This document shows, piece by piece, positions 9,383 through 19,107 of a DNA stretch of 64,000 bases. The notes under the pieces were generated by a model that saw only the letters and a list, made by a program, of their open reading frames with translations, was not told the DNA's origin and searched no databases. Made by a program: the position numbers and the translations under genes. How positions within the stretch are numbered: position 1 is the stretch's first letter; each line of letters starts with the position of its first letter. The stretch is from the NCBI GenBank assembly GCA_005116835.1, contig SWDM01000019.1:124001-188000 (forward strand). The letters run 5' to 3'. The stretch comes from Nitrospira sp. GTDB lineage: Bacteria; Nitrospirota; Nitrospiria; Nitrospirales; Nitrospiraceae.

Positions 9383-10548
9383 TAGAAAGTCAAAGAGAGA
9401 GAGCCTGACACCAGAGCGCCCTGTTCCCGGAAATCATAGCCTCCTCCCACATCGGCACGGAAGGCAAAGAGGCGTAGGCCCAACCCTGCAGTGGGGGTAA
9501 AGGGGGTCCCGGCATCCTTCATGTTCTTGAAGGCGCCAAGGCGAAACGACAGGAATTCAGAAAAAATGGTCTGCTCGGCGCCCAGACTCAATATCTGGCT
9601 TTTGACGCCAGGCACAAAGGTCTTATTCGAGGTGGCATCTACATCTGCCGTCAAGGTCAATGTGGAATAGGGGTTGACCGCTACACCGCCACGGATTTGG
9701 GGAGTCAGTTTCAGCTCTCCTCCGCCTGCATCGTCAAAGGTCGGTTGATTGATGTCTTTCGCTACAAGGCCGAAGCGGAGCCATGAAGATGGGCGATAGA
9801 TGGCGCCGACATCGATGCCGAAGGCAGTCGAGAGGGTGCCCTTCCCAAAGTTGTCCGTAATGGTCACATCGGTCCCGCCGTTGAGGCCCATGCTTCCATT
9901 GTAGGCTGCGCCTTGAAGGAACTTTCCCGTCACTCCGATAGAAAACATCTTATCGGAAAAGGCATAGGCATAGGAGAATGCTGCCTGTCTGACCTCCAAT
10001 GCGCGGAGAGCCATTGTGCCGGTCAAGCACGCAGTAGGTGTTGAAACGGATATTGTGTCTGCGCAATTGGGGTTGGGATTAACGAATGCTCTTGCGGGGT
10101 CTGAAACGAACCCACCTCCAGTTGCAACGTCAGAAATATTGATACCGAATGCGTGCTCTCCTAAATGGCCTTTGATATAGAGACCAGCGGACCCATTAAT
10201 CGATACTGTTGCGCCGGGGCGGTTAATGCGATCGGCGATCTCTTGAGCCTTGGCTAGGTTAGCAGGGGAGGGATCCTTGAAATTTTCAAGATCATGGATG
10301 GCATCGGCGATGCCGAGGCGATCGATCACCTGCCCACCGATTTGAGCCCTGATGTCCACGGTCTGGGTCATCGCCAGCCCGGCAGGGTTCCAATAGGTGG
10401 CCAAGGAGTCAGTCGTGATAGCTACACCAGCCCCACCCATACCCATTGATCGAGGCCCTACTGAAACGAACTCAAGGGCCATTGCTTGAGCAGGAATTAT
10501 CAAGCCTAGCAAGATCAGAATGGCGCGAAGAGGCTTGTGATGGGCCAT
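9382..10548 (-). CDS. Outer-membrane beta-barrel protein, TraF/OmpP1-like
   Basis: This 388-residue exported protein has a signal peptide ending near QAMA and then SVGPRSMGMGGAGVA and ATYWNPAGLAM. Those motifs are typical of the TraF_2/FadL-like porin group. The chain alternates short amphipathic strands and ends in a terminal aromatic (SLSLTF), the usual barrel-assembly signal. The open frame extends to 10689, but AGGAGG lies about 9 bases before the ATG at 10548, which also gives a proper signal peptide. It is translationally linked to the lipoprotein gene at 8759-9382. Substrate and role are unknown. Confidence 0.85.
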   Translation of the reverse strand: MAHHKPLRAILILLGLIIPAQAMALEFVSVGPRSMGMGGAGVAITTDSLATYWNPAGLAMTQTVDIRAQIGGQVIDRLGIADAIHDLENFKDPSPANLAKAQEIADRINRPGATVSINGSAGLYIKGHLGEHAFGINISDVATGGGFVSDPARAFVNPNPNCADTISVSTPTACLTGTMALRALEVRQAAFSYAYAFSDKMFSIGVTGKFLQGAAYNGSMGLNGGTDVTITDNFGKGTLSTAFGIDVGAIYRPSSWLRFGLVAKDINQPTFDDAGGGELKLTPQIRGGVAVNPYSTLTLTADVDATSNKTFVPGVKSQILSLGAEQTIFSEFLSFRLGAFKNMKDAGTPFTPTAGLGLRLFAFRADVGGGYDFREQGALVSGSLSLTF

Positions 10549-10689
10549 AGAAGGACACCTCCTATTTATTCGCGAGACTTTGCTGAGTCTATTGGATGAA
10601 ATGGCTCTCGTCAAGGTTAGACGTGCGAATATCAAGAAAGTAACCGAGGGGGTGGGATCTTCATGTCTGAACCAACAGGAGAAAACCAC

Positions 10690-10862
10690 GCAGGATGCTC
10701 AAAATGTTCGTCCAGTAAGGCCGCAGCGAGCGAAGACCGGAGGCGTAGCATTCCTCACCCGCCCATCCCGAGCTGCCAAGACAGCTCGTTTCCCAAGTGG
10801 GGTAGGTTGAGGATCTGAGTGAGGCGAGAACGACGCTGGCGGACTTTTTCAGCATCCTGCTA
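10690..10862. repeat. MITE-like element, copy 1
   Basis: The ends are inverted: CAGGATGCTCAAAATG at the left and CTTTTTCAGCATCCTGC at the right. The interior shares the GGCCGCAGCGAGCGAAGA core with the copy at 23329-23456, which lies in opposite orientation. The right end overlaps the TAG stop codon of lolD (10860-10862). It carries no ORF of its own, so any movement would have needed help in trans. Confidence 0.75.
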
Positions 10863-11522
10863 AACGATTTGGCCGTCCTGCATATGAACGATCCGGTCGG
10901 CTTGCGCAGATAGTTTGTCGTTGTGGGTGACGATGACGAAGGTCGTCCCACGGGCCTTGTTCAGTTCGCGCATGATCGCAAAGAGCGCCTCACCTGTATG
11001 AGTATCCAGATTACCGGTTGGTTCATCTGCCAACACGAGATCTGGTTTCTGCAAGAGGGCTCGCGCAACTGCGACGCGCTGTTGTTCACCGCCTGACAAC
11101 TCACCTGGCTTATGATGCAGACGAGCTCCCAGCCCCACTTCCTGCAACAGTTTGACTGCTTCCGGTTCAATATCTGCCTGGGTTCGTCTTTGGATTAGGG
11201 CCGGCATACAGGCGTTCTCAAGAGCGGTAAATTCCGGCAAGAGATGGTGAAACTGGAAGACAAACCCGATCCGCCGATTACGAAAGTCCGCCTGTTCGCC
11301 TTCTGACATTTGAAAGATGTCCTGGCCGTCGAAGTGAACTGTTCCTGTCGTAGGGCGATCGAGCGTGCCGATAATTTGGAGTAGTGTGCTTTTGCCTGCT
11401 CCCGATGCCCCGACAATCGCGATTAACTCGCCGCTCTGAATCTGCAAGTTCACACCCTTCAGCACCGTGAGGGTTCGTTCGCCCATGGGGAAGGATTTGG
11501 TCAGATCGGTGATGGTGATCAC
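10860..11522 (-). CDS. lolD: Lipoprotein-release ABC transporter, ATP-binding protein
   Basis: LolD powers extraction of mature lipoproteins from the inner membrane for hand-over to LolA. The ATPase shows Walker [10 protein letters not shown], signature [15 protein letters not shown], Walker [13 protein letters not shown] and the H-loop IVTHN. The frame is open to 11639, but the family N-terminus ([10 protein letters not shown]) starts at the GTG at 11522, preceded by GGGAG at 7 bases; an ATG at 11549 is possible. This gives 220 residues. It follows its permease by 46 bases at the end of the lnt-prfB-lysS-lolC/E operon. Its stop codon lies inside the end of a MITE-like element. Confidence 0.95.
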   Translation of the reverse strand: MITITDLTKSFPMGERTLTVLKGVNLQIQSGELIAIVGASGAGKSTLLQIIGTLDRPTTGTVHFDGQDIFQMSEGEQADFRNRRIGFVFQFHHLLPEFTALENACMPALIQRRTQADIEPEAVKLLQEVGLGARLHHKPGELSGGEQQRVAVARALLQKPDLVLADEPTGNLDTHTGEALFAIMRELNKARGTTFVIVTHNDKLSAQADRIVHMQDGQIV

Positions 11523-11568
11523 GCAGGAACTCCCAATTGGAAGGAACATGCTGAAGGGGTTTGCGTGA

Positions 11569-12849
11569 TCATTCGTAGCGCAGCGCTGCCACCGGTTCGA
11601 GTTTAGCTGCCTGGAGCGAGGGATAGACCGTAGCGGCAAAGCTGATCAGGATTGCAGAGCCTGCCACAAGGACGACATCCATCGCCTGTACATGGACCGG
11701 GATCTTCGAGATGTAATAGACCGAGGCATCGAAGGTCCAGAATGTCTGGATCAGCCAGAGAAAGGTGTAGCCGAGTGGAATACCGATGGCGGTTCCGGAG
11801 AGGCCGATGATCAACCCGTTCAGCATGAAAATGCGCCTGATGCTCTTTCTCGTCGCGCCCATGGCCTTGAGGATCGCAATCTCCTTTTGCTTTTCCGTCA
11901 CGATCATGGTGAGGGTGCTCACGATGTTGAAGGAGGCCACGATCGTGATCAAGACCAACAACAGAAACATCATGGTCTTTTCGAGTTTGAGGGCCGAGAA
12001 GAGATTACGATTCATCTGCATCCAGTCACGCGCCCCATAGGCGAAGCCGAGCGTCTGCTCCACAGCCCTGGCTGTCTCGTCCGCGTGGAAGACGTCTGCA
12101 ACCTTAATTTCAATGCCCGATACTGTGTGCCCCATATTGAAAAACTTCTGGGCCTCGGCCAGGTCGATGTAGGCCAACGACGAATCGTATTCGTACATGC
12201 CGGATTGAAACAGCGCGACCAGCACAAAGGTGCGGATCTTCGGCACCATACCGATTGCGCTGATCGGACCGGCCGGAGGGGACACGACATTGACCGTATC
12301 TCCGACAAAGACGCCCAATCGCAGTGCCAACTCTTTACCCAAGATGATGCCGGGCTTTTCTGACTCGACTAGGGGGCCGTTCGGATCGTCGGCTGCCGGC
12401 TGCTTTACCTTGACCGGCTTACCGAGGTCAGCTAACTCGCCAGTCGAGAGATTCTTCGCTAGCTCAGTCACCGTCGCTTCTCGCTCCGGGTCGATACCGC
12501 GGATCACAATACCTTGTACGCCGCTCTGGGTTGTGAGCAGAACCTGCTTGAGCACAAAGGGGGTTGCAGCCACGACACCGGGCACAGTTGCGACTTGCTT
12601 GGCGACAGGATCGTAGTCGCTCATGGAGTCCTTCATCCGATCCTGCACGATGATATGGGCCGTTGTTCCAAGAATCTTCGCCTGAATGTCCTCTTTGAAG
12701 CCGGTCATGATCCCGACCGTCCCGATCAGGGCAGCCACACCGAGTGTGATTCCGGCAATGGAGACCACGGTATTGAATGAAATGGTCCGGTTCCGGCGCT
12801 TGGCGCGCAGGTAACGCAGACCGACAAAGATTTCGTAGGGGAGGGCCAC
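11569..12849 (-). CDS. lolC: Lipoprotein-release ABC transporter permease
   Basis: This LolC/LolE-family permease (426 residues) partners LolD. The N-terminus MALPYEIFVGLRYLRAKRR leads to the first membrane helix (IAGITLGVAALIGTVG). A periplasmic MacB-like core of about 220 residues follows, then three C-terminal helices with the coupling segment KQKEIAILKAMGATRKSI. Only one permease gene is present, so the complex may be a homodimer as in organisms with a single LolC/E or LolF; this is an inference. The gene starts 2 bases after the lysS stop. The symbol could equally be lolE. Confidence 0.92.
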   Translation of the reverse strand: MALPYEIFVGLRYLRAKRRNRTISFNTVVSIAGITLGVAALIGTVGIMTGFKEDIQAKILGTTAHIIVQDRMKDSMSDYDPVAKQVATVPGVVAATPFVLKQVLLTTQSGVQGIVIRGIDPEREATVTELAKNLSTGELADLGKPVKVKQPAADDPNGPLVESEKPGIILGKELALRLGVFVGDTVNVVSPPAGPISAIGMVPKIRTFVLVALFQSGMYEYDSSLAYIDLAEAQKFFNMGHTVSGIEIKVADVFHADETARAVEQTLGFAYGARDWMQMNRNLFSALKLEKTMMFLLLVLITIVASFNIVSTLTMIVTEKQKEIAILKAMGATRKSIRRIFMLNGLIIGLSGTAIGIPLGYTFLWLIQTFWTFDASVYYISKIPVHVQAMDVVLVAGSAILISFAATVYPSLQAAKLEPVAALRYE

Positions 12850-12851
12850 CG

Positions 12852-14333
12852 TTATTTCTCAGGTCTCAGTTGTGGGAAGAGGACAACGTCGCGGATCGAG
12901 GCCTGGTCGGTAAAGAGCATGATCAGGCGATCGATGCCGATACCTTCGCCGGCAGTCGGCGGCATGCCGTATTCCAAGGCCCGCAGGAAGTCTTCGTCGA
13001 CCAGATGCGCCTCTTCGTCTCCCGCCGCCCTCTGAGCCGCCTGTCCTTCAAACCGTTCCCGTTGATCCAGAGGGTCGTTCAACTCTGAAAAGGCATTCGC
13101 GATTTCCCTGCCTGCGATGTAGAGCTCGAAGCGATCGGTTAAGGCCGGATTCGAATCTTTCCGCCGAGCGAGCGGAGATATTTCAATCGGGTAGTCGGTA
13201 ATGAAGGTCGGCTGGATCAGATTCGGCTCGACCGTTTCTTCAAAAATTTCGTTCACGATATTGAAGAGCGGCCACTTTGGGTCGATCGCGATCCCCAGCC
13301 GTTTCGCCGCTGCGATCGCCTGATCCTTATCCTGCAGGACGGCAGGATCGAGGCTGTTTACCTCTAGAATTGCCTGGTGATAGGACCAGCGGCGCCAGGG
13401 AGCCGTAAGCGTGATTTCCTTGCCTTGATAGGTAATGACCGTTTTGCCGAGGATCTGCTGGGCCAACGAAGAGACAAGTTCTTCTGTGAGGACGATCAAG
13501 TCTTGATAGTCGGCATAGGCCACGTAGAATTCCAGCATCGTAAATTCAGGGTTGTGAATCGTCGAGATGCCTTCGTTCCGGAAATTACGGTTGATTTCAA
13601 AGACGCGGGGAAAGCCGCCGACGATCAATCGCTTTAAATACAGTTCCGGCGCAATGCGGAGATAGAGATCGACCCCGAGGGCATTATGGTGGGTGACGAA
13701 GGGTTTCGCCGCTGCGCCACCGGGAATCGGGTGCATCATCGGCGTTTCGACTTCAAGGAAACTCCGTTCGATCAAAAAGGCGCGGATGCCGGCGATGATT
13801 CTGCTGCGGGTGGCGAAGATGCCATGGACTTCAGGGTTGGCAATCAAGTCGACATAACGTTGCCGATAGCGGGTCTCCACATCCGTCAAGCCATGCCACT
13901 TTTCCGGAAGCGGTCTGAGGGCCTTGCTCAAGAAGGTCAGCTGCGTCACCTCGACGGTGAATTCATTGGTCTTCGTGCGAAAGAGCATACCGGTCACGCC
14001 GATCCAATCGCCCAGATCGAGCTGTTCAGCGACACGATAGGCCTGTTCCGAAAGATGGTCTTTCTTGAGATAGACCTGCAGGCGATCTGACCCGTCTTGG
14101 AGGACTGCGAAGCCTGCCTTGCCGAAGCGCCGAAGCGCCACGATCCGCCCTGCCAGCGTGCAGGATATCTTCTGTTCTTCCAGTACCTCTTTCGTCTTCT
14201 CTCCGTGGAGCTTGCTCAATTGGCCCGCGCGATCCTTTACTTCGAAGCGCGCGCCGTAGGGGGCCACGCCCGCCTCACGCAGGATGTCGAGCTTTTTAAT
14301 GCGTTGCTGCTGCTGTTCGTTCAGTTCATCCAT
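12852..14333 (-). CDS. lysS: Lysyl-tRNA synthetase, class II
   Basis: LysS charges tRNA-Lys. The 493-residue protein has an N-terminal OB-fold anticodon domain (about residues 55-150, with [19 protein letters not shown]). Its class II catalytic core has motif 2 in [12 protein letters not shown], the [11 protein letters not shown] strand, and motif 3 in [14 protein letters not shown]. The C-terminus [10 protein letters not shown] is typical. It sits between prfB and lolC/E, in a conserved prfB-lysS order seen in many bacteria. Confidence 0.97.
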   Translation of the reverse strand: MDELNEQQQQRIKKLDILREAGVAPYGARFEVKDRAGQLSKLHGEKTKEVLEEQKISCTLAGRIVALRRFGKAGFAVLQDGSDRLQVYLKKDHLSEQAYRVAEQLDLGDWIGVTGMLFRTKTNEFTVEVTQLTFLSKALRPLPEKWHGLTDVETRYRQRYVDLIANPEVHGIFATRSRIIAGIRAFLIERSFLEVETPMMHPIPGGAAAKPFVTHHNALGVDLYLRIAPELYLKRLIVGGFPRVFEINRNFRNEGISTIHNPEFTMLEFYVAYADYQDLIVLTEELVSSLAQQILGKTVITYQGKEITLTAPWRRWSYHQAILEVNSLDPAVLQDKDQAIAAAKRLGIAIDPKWPLFNIVNEIFEETVEPNLIQPTFITDYPIEISPLARRKDSNPALTDRFELYIAGREIANAFSELNDPLDQRERFEGQAAQRAAGDEEAHLVDEDFLRALEYGMPPTAGEGIGIDRLIMLFTDQASIRDVVLFPQLRPEK

Positions 14334-14364
14334 AGATGTGGCCTATTCGAGTATCTATCCGTGA

Positions 14365-15514
14365 TCAGTTGTCGAACTCATCCGTGCCGGATTGTTGGTA
14401 GCTGAGAGCGGTGACCCCAAGCTGTTTCATCTTCAGATAGGCCTCGATGAACCCATCCAGGCCTCCGTCCATGACGGCTGCGACTTGACCCACTTCGTAG
14501 CCGGTTCGGAGATCTTTGACCATTTGATAGGGTTGGAATACATAGGACCGAATCTGGCTGCCCCAGCTTATATCCTTCTTCTCGCCGACGATTGCGTTGA
14601 ATTCCGCTTCTTTTTTCTTCAGCTCAAGTTCATAGAGACGCGCTTTCAACACCTTCATTGCGCCATTGCGATTCTGGAGCTGGGACCGTTCATTCTGACA
14701 TTGCACCACGATCCCGCTCGGCAGGTGCGTCATACGGATGGCCGTCTCGACCTTATTCACATTTTGGCCGCCGGCGCCGCCGGCCCGAAAGGTATCGATC
14801 TTGAGATCCTTGTCTTCAATCACGAGATCGATTTCTTCATTCACCTCGGGATAGACGAAGACCGAAGCAAAGGATGTATGCCGCCTCTTGTTGGCATCGA
14901 AAGGTGAAATGCGCACCAGCCGATGCACGCCTGCTTCGGCTTTGAGATAGCCATAGGCGTAGGGTCCTGTCACGGACAGGGTCACGCTCTTTATGCCCGC
15001 TTCCTCCCCCGGAAGGAGATCCAACGTTTCAACCTTGAATTTCTTACTCTCGGCCCAACGGACGTACATGCGGAGCAGCATCTGCGCCCAGTCTTGCGAT
15101 TCCGTTCCGCCGGCTCCGGGATGGATGGCCACAATCGCGTTGTTGAGATCCAACTCTCCCGAGAGCAGAAGCTCAAGCCGAAGGGCTGTGAGCTTAGGCT
15201 CAAATTGGTCCAGCTCGAAGGTCAACTCCTTCGTGAGCCCCTCGTCCCCGCTTTCCTCCGCCAATTCAAGCAACGCGTTCAGATCGTTCCTCTTTGTATC
15301 GATATCACGCCATTGCTGAAGGTCGCGTTCGATCGCGGCTTTCTTTCTGCTGATCTGGGCGGCTTTCTGCGCGTGGTTCCAAAAATCCGGCTGCGAGGTC
15401 TGTTGCTCCAGATGCGCTAATTCGGCAGTCATGCGGGAGAAGTCAAAGATGCCCCCGTAGTTCAGATACCATTTGCTCGACTGCCTTCACCCGATTCTTA
15501 ATGTCGTCTAACAT
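14365..15514 (-). CDS. prfB: Peptide chain release factor 2, with programmed +1 frameshift
   Basis: RF2 releases nascent chains at UGA and UAA. The reading frame from the ATG at 15514 runs 23 codons to an in-frame TGA at 15445-15443. After a +1 shift it continues as [13 protein letters not shown] for 359 further residues (382 in all). The mature protein has the stop-recognition tripeptide in RISPFDANK and the peptidyl-hydrolysis motif [15 protein letters not shown]. It lies 17 bases after the lnt stop and 31 before lysS. Annotation pipelines that ignore the shift would start it at the internal ATG at 15432 and lose 27 residues. Confidence 0.96.
15443..15456 (-). promoter_or_regulatory. RF2 autoregulatory frameshift site
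   Basis: On the minus strand the sequence reads GGGGGCATCTTTGAC. A Shine-Dalgarno-like G run lies a few bases before the slippery CTT and the in-frame TGA followed by C. This is the established prfB arrangement in which low RF2 lets the ribosome slip +1 at CTT-TGA and make more RF2. All elements (internal SD-like sequence, CTT, TGAC context) are intact. Confidence 0.95.
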
Positions 15515-15531
15515 GGAGCGATCCTTTCTCT

Positions 15532-17166
15532 CTATACAGGAGTAGCCGCGATTGCGTCCGGCTCAGGTTCTTTGGTGCGGAACATGCCGAATAGGAACAA
15601 AAGCGCGCAGATTATAACACAGCCATAGGCAAACACATCGCCGTACCGGCTGTAAAACGTATGGGGGCGCCAAACTTGTATCGTCGCCTTGGTCGCCTGT
15701 TCCGTGAAGATCGGTGTGGCTTCGATGATGCGCCCGAACGGATCGATGAACCCGGAGATGCCGGTGTTGGCTGAGCGGGCGAAGGCCAAATGATTCTCGA
15801 CTGAACGAAACACCACCATGGAAAAATGTTGCGTGGCGGCAGCTGAAGGGCCAAACCATGCATCGTTGGTTAGGGTCACCATAAACTCCGCTCCATTAGC
15901 GGCAAATTGCCGAACCAGGTTGGGAAAGATCACTTCGTAACAGATGGCCACCCCGAAATTTATTGGGCGTAGCGTCGATGCCGCGGTGCCTGTCGTTGCA
16001 GACTTGGGGTTGGGCGTCAGGGCCAAGACTGTCGGACCGGTCCCCGCTTCGAAATCGCCGATCCCTTCCACGAGTTTGTCGAGGAAAAACAGAAGCGACG
16101 ATTTGAACGGAATATATTCTCCGAAGGGGACTAAATGCTGTTTGTCGTAACGGCCCAATACCTGGCCGTCTGGGGAAAGGAGGTAGGCGCTGTTCATGAG
16201 ATAGGGTCGACGATCGGGATAGAAGCGCAGGGCAGGGCTTCCAAACAAGATCGGTGACCGGACTCGATTTGCGAGCGCAATCAGTTGGAGCTGATAACCC
16301 GGTTCACGTTCGAAGACGAAGGGGGTCGCCGCCTCCGGCCAGACCACTAAATCTGTGGCGCGGCCCAGCTTTTCCGTCAGCCGGTCGAACCGCGCGAGGG
16401 TTTCCTCTCTATAGGCCGTATCCCATTTCACTGCTTGATCGATGTTGGGCTGCACTACTCCGACCGTGATGGACGTTCGGGGCACATCGGAGAAAGGCAC
16501 ATCGGACAAGGTTGCAAGGCCATATTGCCACGAGAGCGTGACGAGCAATATTGCCATCGCCGCAAGTTCCCATGGGAGTCTTGCGGGACGGAAGTTCCGG
16601 AAGTACGGCATCAGCCAGGACAAAAATTCCGCCAGGGCGACGTTGACCAGTACTATAAGGAATGAGACACCGTATACCCCCATGTGATCAGCAATCTGAA
16701 TGATCTCGATGTGACGATATTGAGAATACCCGAGAAGGCCCCAAGGCATTCCACTCAGAGCATAGGTGCGGATCAATTCGAGGGTCACCCAGAGGCAGGG
16801 AAAAACAAAGTAACCGTAGCGAGGGATCAGACTTTGAAACCACGCAGCCCCGGCTGCGTAAAGACCGACATAGAGGCCGAGATAGCCTGTGAGCAGCAAC
16901 AGGATGCCATAGCTGACAACCAGGGGAACTTTGCCGTAGGTGGTCATGGCTGTGACCACCCAGGCCATCATGCCGGTAAAAGCGATCGTGCCGGACAGCC
17001 ATCCAATCCAGAACGCCTGCGCTTTGTTCTTGCCGTCCAACGCCCAATGCAACGGCACGAGGGCGATCCAGGCTAAGAATCCGAGATCTGAATTTGGGAA
17101 GCTCAGCGGGAGAAAAAGCCCGCTCGCGCCGGCAAGGACGAGTGAACGCGCGAGGGAATGGGTCAT
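15532..17166 (-). CDS. lnt: Apolipoprotein N-acyltransferase
   Basis: Lnt adds the third acyl chain to the N-terminal Cys of lipoproteins in the inner membrane, which Lol-dependent sorting usually requires. The protein is about 544 residues with six or more N-terminal membrane helices. Its periplasmic nitrilase-like domain carries the triad: Glu in VVWPEAATPF, Lys in YDKQHLVPFGEY and Cys in GVAICYEVIFP. The ATG at 17166 is preferred over 17202 because AAGGTG lies about 7 bases upstream. It heads the operon lnt-prfB-lysS-lolC/E-lolD, linking lipoprotein maturation to export. Confidence 0.95.
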   Translation of the reverse strand: MTHSLARSLVLAGASGLFLPLSFPNSDLGFLAWIALVPLHWALDGKNKAQAFWIGWLSGTIAFTGMMAWVVTAMTTYGKVPLVVSYGILLLLTGYLGLYVGLYAAGAAWFQSLIPRYGYFVFPCLWVTLELIRTYALSGMPWGLLGYSQYRHIEIIQIADHMGVYGVSFLIVLVNVALAEFLSWLMPYFRNFRPARLPWELAAMAILLVTLSWQYGLATLSDVPFSDVPRTSITVGVVQPNIDQAVKWDTAYREETLARFDRLTEKLGRATDLVVWPEAATPFVFEREPGYQLQLIALANRVRSPILFGSPALRFYPDRRPYLMNSAYLLSPDGQVLGRYDKQHLVPFGEYIPFKSSLLFFLDKLVEGIGDFEAGTGPTVLALTPNPKSATTGTAASTLRPINFGVAICYEVIFPNLVRQFAANGAEFMVTLTNDAWFGPSAAATQHFSMVVFRSVENHLAFARSANTGISGFIDPFGRIIEATPIFTEQATKATIQVWRPHTFYSRYGDVFAYGCVIICALLFLFGMFRTKEPEPDAIAATPV

Positions 17167-17422
17167 GAGTCGCACCTTAGCGAAAGCCGGAGTTGGATGC
17201 AACTTTCTGTTCGGTTACGATCTCCTGGCACGTATGCCTCGGTGGCGGAGCGAGAGATTTTAGGTTGACTGACCTCCTGTGAGCACATATAAGTAGTAAT
17301 GATACTCCCGCCTCTGCGCCCTCGTGAAGAGAGAAATAGCGGCGTGAGGCGATACTGTCGGACAGCCCTGACGCTGACGACGCGGTACGAGCGGTGATCG
17401 CGATACATTAGGAGGCTACACC

Positions 17423-17992
17423 ATGAATGCAAGAGTAATTGGTCTGGGTCTCAGTCTAAGCTTCGTGCTTCTATTCGCAGGCTGCGCTGGTAAGAACGTC
17501 TCTTCCTCGTCCGGAGATTCGGCCTCGCAGGCAGGTCAGGCCAAGACCGAACAGATTCAGCCGGATGCGATCAAGACGGTTCCGCTGGAGCGTTCGTTCG
17601 ATCGGCCGGCCGGCAGCGGACCATCCAATCCTGCAATTCCTCTGAGCGCCGTGTCCGCCGATGGCGCGCTGAGCGATGTATTCTTCGATTACGACCAGTC
17701 TCACATCCGCGTCGATGCCATGCCGCTCTTAGACGTGAATGCCGGATGGCTTCGCGCCAATGGAAGCAAACACATCGTCATTGAAGGCCATTGCGATGAG
17801 CGTGGCACGGCGGCGTACAACCTTGTCTTGGGCGAGAAGCGCGCGCGTACTGTGAAAAAGTATCTGGTGGACCTCGGCGTCCAGGCTAAGCAACTTCAGA
17901 TCGCGAGTTTTGGAGAAGCGAGACCCTTCTGCAAGCAGCAGAATGAAATCTGTTATCAGCAAAATCGCCGCGCGCATTTTGCTGCAAAATAA
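17423..17992 (+). CDS. pal: Peptidoglycan-associated lipoprotein
   Basis: Pal anchors the outer membrane to peptidoglycan as part of the Tol-Pal system. The 189-residue precursor has the lipobox LLFAGC, a Ser/Gln-rich linker of about 55 residues, and an OmpA-like domain. That domain contains FFDYDQSHIR, IEGHCDERGTAAYNLVLGEK and the peptidoglycan-contact tail NRRAHF. AGGAGGC precedes the ATG. No tol genes are nearby. The next gene encodes a second lipoprotein in the same direction, 64 bases on. Confidence 0.94.
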   Translation: MNARVIGLGLSLSFVLLFAGCAGKNVSSSSGDSASQAGQAKTEQIQPDAIKTVPLERSFDRPAGSGPSNPAIPLSAVSADGALSDVFFDYDQSHIRVDAMPLLDVNAGWLRANGSKHIVIEGHCDERGTAAYNLVLGEKRARTVKKYLVDLGVQAKQLQIASFGEARPFCKQQNEICYQQNRRAHFAAK

Positions 17993-18056
17993 CGACAGAT
18001 GATTCTAGCGGAAACTGTACGTCGCATCTCAAACCATCGCGTATAGAGGAGGCGTT

Positions 18057-18683
18057 GTGAAACACTATCGCATCGTAGGAATCGGGCTTTTCGCAAGTAT
18101 CCTGGCAGCCGGCTGTGCGGGCACGGGCGAGCGCATCGAATTGAAGGTTCCCATCGCGGGCATGGCCGGCAATAAGGCCGCTGCGATGAGTTCCGCGACC
18201 GTCGCGGTTCAGCCCTTTGAAGATCAACGGACGGACCGATCACATCTCGGCGCCAGATATCATTTATGGGGCGGGGAGAGCCGTTTTAATGTCCCCAGCG
18301 GTACACTCGGTGAGGCTACGGCGCAGGCGTTCGCCGACTATCTCAAAGGGAAAGGCTGGAATGCGACAGTCACGCAAGGGACCGAAGCAGCCGGGGCAGA
18401 CATCACCATCTCAGGCAAGATTGTCGATCTCAGCGTCGATGCCAGAAGCGGTATCGGGCAAACCACGCTTAATGCCAAAAGCCGAATGGTCGTCCATGTG
18501 AACAGTCTCGCCGATGGCAGCCAAGTTCGAGAGACCCTGAGCAGCACTGGAACCAACCAAGTATTCTGGTTCGACCCAGAGGATGCCCAAGAGTTGCTTA
18601 ATGAACTCTATAGCAAGAATTTTGAAAAGTTCGCGGCAGACACCACGCTCGACGGCAAGATCCTGAAACTCCGGCAGCGGTGA
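18057..18683 (+). CDS. YajG-like lipoprotein
   Basis: This 208-residue lipoprotein starts with GTG behind GAGGAGGC. The lipobox is LAAGC, and the mature part has VAVQPFEDQRTDRSHLG, a conserved opening in YajG-type periplasmic lipoproteins. It continues with AQAFADYLKGKGW and ADITISGKIVDLSVDA, then a beta-rich region. The function of the family is not established. It probably shares a transcript with pal. Confidence 0.8.
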   Translation: MKHYRIVGIGLFASILAAGCAGTGERIELKVPIAGMAGNKAAAMSSATVAVQPFEDQRTDRSHLGARYHLWGGESRFNVPSGTLGEATAQAFADYLKGKGWNATVTQGTEAAGADITISGKIVDLSVDARSGIGQTTLNAKSRMVVHVNSLADGSQVRETLSSTGTNQVFWFDPEDAQELLNELYSKNFEKFAADTTLDGKILKLRQR

Positions 18684-18730
18684 GTTCCATCTCTGCGTGA
18701 GGATCCGCGCGTGGGTAAATGCAGCAAAGC

Positions 18731-18759
18731 TTGACTGAGAGTTATCGGAAGAATATCGT
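18731..18759 (+). promoter_or_regulatory. Promoter of 6S RNA
   Basis: TTGACT (18731-18736) and TATCGT (18754-18759) are separated by exactly 17 bases. Transcription would begin about 7 bases on, at the 5' strand of the closing stem of the proposed 6S RNA. Confidence 0.65.
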
Positions 18760-18765
18760 ATGCCC

Positions 18766-18916
18766 GTGGGGGGGGCTTAACGCCCCGAGGGAATATGGTT
18801 CATAAGGGGATCGAGCGTTGGGATGGTGTGCAAGCCCGGCTTTACCGGGAAGCCTAAAGTCCCACCAAGGTCTCCGTCGTACCTAGCTGTCCTCGGTAGG
18901 TGCGCGCCCCTCCCAC
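18766..18916 (+). ncRNA. ssrS: 6S RNA
   Basis: 6S RNA mimics an open promoter and sequesters sigma70 RNA polymerase in slow growth. The ends pair over 11 positions (GTGGGGGGGGC at 18766-18776 with GCCCCTCCCAC at 18906-18916; one G-U). The apical part GGTGTGCAAGCCCGG, loop, CCGGGAAGCCTAAAG closely parallels the Escherichia coli 6S apical arm (GGTGAGCATGCTCGG, loop, CCGAGAAGCCTTAAA). The upstream bubble segment GAGGGAATATGGTTCATA also matches in pattern. Its own sigma70-like promoter lies directly upstream. The size of about 151 bases is slightly short for the family. No T-tract terminator follows, so the 3' end may be processed. Confidence 0.75.
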
Positions 18917-19107
18917 CCTAATCTCCTGCGTTTTCCGGTTGGCGGTTTCCCCCCGATCACCACCCCGCCATGGGCTGTCGCGCTCCTCTCACCACCGTGA
19001 AGAGGTTCGCTATCGATCGTAAGACATGCTTGTAAGAGGGGGACGATTGAAACAGTCTTGGCACAGTGCCGGTCGGGTGTTGTCACATAATTGATGTGAG
19101 AGGATGA
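18917..19107. other. Spacer between 6S RNA and top6B
   Basis: No gene or strong hairpin is visible. A minus-strand frame at 18883-19242 is a shadow overlapping both the 6S RNA and top6B. AGAGGA at 19099-19104 serves top6B. Confidence 0.4.

Noticed and set aside
11692-12363. 223-codon plus-strand frame opposite lolC/E
   Set aside because: It lies antisense to a clearly conserved permease; its composition is typical of a mirror frame.
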